A stretch of DNA of 64,000 nt from Defluviitaleaceae bacterium. Lineage in GTDB: Bacteria; Bacillota; Clostridia; Lachnospirales; WQUN01. The DNA lies in the NCBI GenBank assembly GCA_009780185.1, contig WRAN01000002.1, forward strand, positions 165,677 to 229,676, in the 5' to 3' direction. A program made the translations under genes and the position numbers. Shown here piece after piece: positions 63,404 to 64,000 of the stretch; within the stretch, counting starts at the first letter, position 1, and the number at the start of each line of letters is the position of its first letter. Below the pieces are notes generated by a model that had not been told where the DNA came from, did not search any database, and saw nothing but the letters and a program-made list of their open reading frames with translations.

Positions 63404-64000
63404 ATGAACAAGGTAATATCCATTGATCATGGTAATCAGCAAATAAAAACCATAAACCACATTTTTTCGGCAAGCTTCATAGAGGGTAGTTACCAACTGG
63501 GCATTGGCGCAGACGTTCTTTCGTATAACGGTAAGACTTACACTCTCTCAGACGAAAGTTTACCCGTACAGAACGATAAAACCCAGGATGACCGATATTT
63601 CATCCTTACTCTTTTCGCATTGGGCAAGGAACTAGCAAGTGATGCTGCTAAGCTTGAGATGGCGGATAAACTAAGAAAACACATCAAGCATAGTCCCCCC
63701 GATACAATAAATGTGGAGCTGCTTGTCGGATTGCCGCTTCAACACTTTGAAACCCATAAAAAGAGGTTCAAACGATATTTCTATAACCCAGATACAGAGC
63801 AACCTATAATCCAATTTGAGTTTAATAAAACCCCTATGAGGGTGCGCATAGTCAAGGCAACGGTATATCCACAAGGATATGCAGCCGCATTTACAGTAGC
63901 GGATAGATTACAAGGTTCAAGGATTGTCAACATAGTAGACATCGGCGGCTACACAGTTGATTGCTTGCAAATGGATAATTTCGTCCCCGATGCGACCCGC
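63404..64000 (+). CDS. ParM/Alp-like actin ATPase, partial (199 codons)
   Basis: N-terminal part of a plasmid-segregation-type actin. Phosphate-1 motif ISIDHGNQQIKT (about 4-15), LLVGLPLQHF, and phosphate-2 VDIGGYTVDCL. The frame runs off the window. Start follows CGAGGAGGC. In relatives such filaments move plasmids or excised elements, so the element may replicate or segregate outside the chromosome. Confidence 0.85.
   Translation, partial: MNKVISIDHGNQQIKTINHIFSASFIEGSYQLGIGADVLSYNGKTYTLSDESLPVQNDKTQDDRYFILTLFALGKELASDAAKLEMADKLRKHIKHSPPDTINVELLVGLPLQHFETHKKRFKRYFYNPDTEQPIIQFEFNKTPMRVRIVKATVYPQGYAAAFTVADRLQGSRIVNIVDIGGYTVDCLQMDNFVPDATR

Larger units (their letters stand above)
59450..64000. 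mobile_element. left end of an integrated element in tRNA-Leu
   Basis: A tyrosine integrase gene points at the 3' end of tRNA-Leu. It is followed by a CI-like repressor, small early genes, a possible excisionase and a ParM-like actin. The arrangement is that of an integrative element or phage-plasmid. attR and the far end are outside the window; the exact att core is not defined here. Confidence 0.85.

Noticed and set aside
1..64000. CRISPR array, insertion sequence or rRNA operon
   Set aside because: No regularly spaced repeats, no transposase frames and no rRNA sequence were seen on either strand.

Overview
The window reads as the chromosome of a spore-forming, anaerobic Firmicute of the class Clostridia. 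It carries the forespore sigma factor SigG and SpoVS, a Clostridia-type CD3324-family protein, a B. subtilis-like ispF-cysS-mrnC-rlmB-rae1 block, and a dnaX-ebfC-recR block. Base composition is moderately AT-rich, ribosome binding sites are strong (AAGGAGG type), and many junctions are ATGA or TAATG overlaps. No rRNA, CRISPR array or insertion sequence was seen. One tRNA gene is present.

Layout. 1-2945: 5' part of glycogen phosphorylase (minus) and divergent dinB. 3058-9458: a 1776-residue right-handed beta-helix surface protein with a SpaA/Cna-B-like domain and an LPMAG sorting signal, overlapping a downstream nucleotidyltransferase gene. 9888-20401: argB, then an IclR regulator divergent from a carbohydrate operon (DapA/NanA-type lyase, intracellular BNR sialidase-like protein, LplB/YtcP/LplA-type ABC importer without ATPase, and a 1038-residue glycoside hydrolase). 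20476-24282: TPR protein, TGS-type nucleoside kinase and endonuclease III-like glycosylase, all minus. 24373-26740: YihY protein, then rpiB-rpe-DUF3842. 27052-33872: a six-gene operon of ECF S component, degenerate 5'-nucleotidase-like protein with a stalk domain, MoxR ATPase, DUF58 protein, TgpA-like membrane protein and a lipoprotein ending in a TroA/BtuF-like lobe. 33869-37732 (minus): rsmI, a tgt paralogue, an ArmA/Rmt-type 16S rRNA methyltransferase and an AI-2E-family permease. 37897-41597: TagA-type glycosyltransferase, YitT, TraB/GumN lipoprotein, aldo/keto reductase. 41602-45777 (minus): phospholipase C-like protein, ispF, cysS, mrnC, rlmB, rae1. 45846-51145: dnaX, ebfC, recR, MATE and MFS transporters. 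51281-57240: XRE regulator with C-terminal repeats, repeat lipoprotein, WG-repeat protein, GH29 fucosidase, AAC(3)-family acetyltransferase. 57341-59466: a possible small RNA, CD3324 protein, sigG, spoVS and tRNA-Leu(CAA). 59467-64000: the left end of an integrated element in the 3' end of that tRNA gene, with a tyrosine integrase, a CI-like S24 repressor with a divergent promoter/operator switch, small early genes and a ParM-like actin cut by the window edge.

The most notable unit is the rsmI-tgt-like-Rmt-like operon. RsmI modifies C1402 of helix 44 in the 16S rRNA. ArmA/Rmt enzymes methylate G1405 in the same helix and are normally known as acquired or producer aminoglycoside-resistance genes. 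Tgt enzymes modify the tRNA wobble base. Their overlap in one chromosomal transcription unit suggests a shared decoding-site role or intrinsic aminoglycoside resistance. The second unusual unit is the ECF/pseudo-nucleotidase/MoxR/DUF58 operon, in which the first enzyme has lost the metal ligands of its family.
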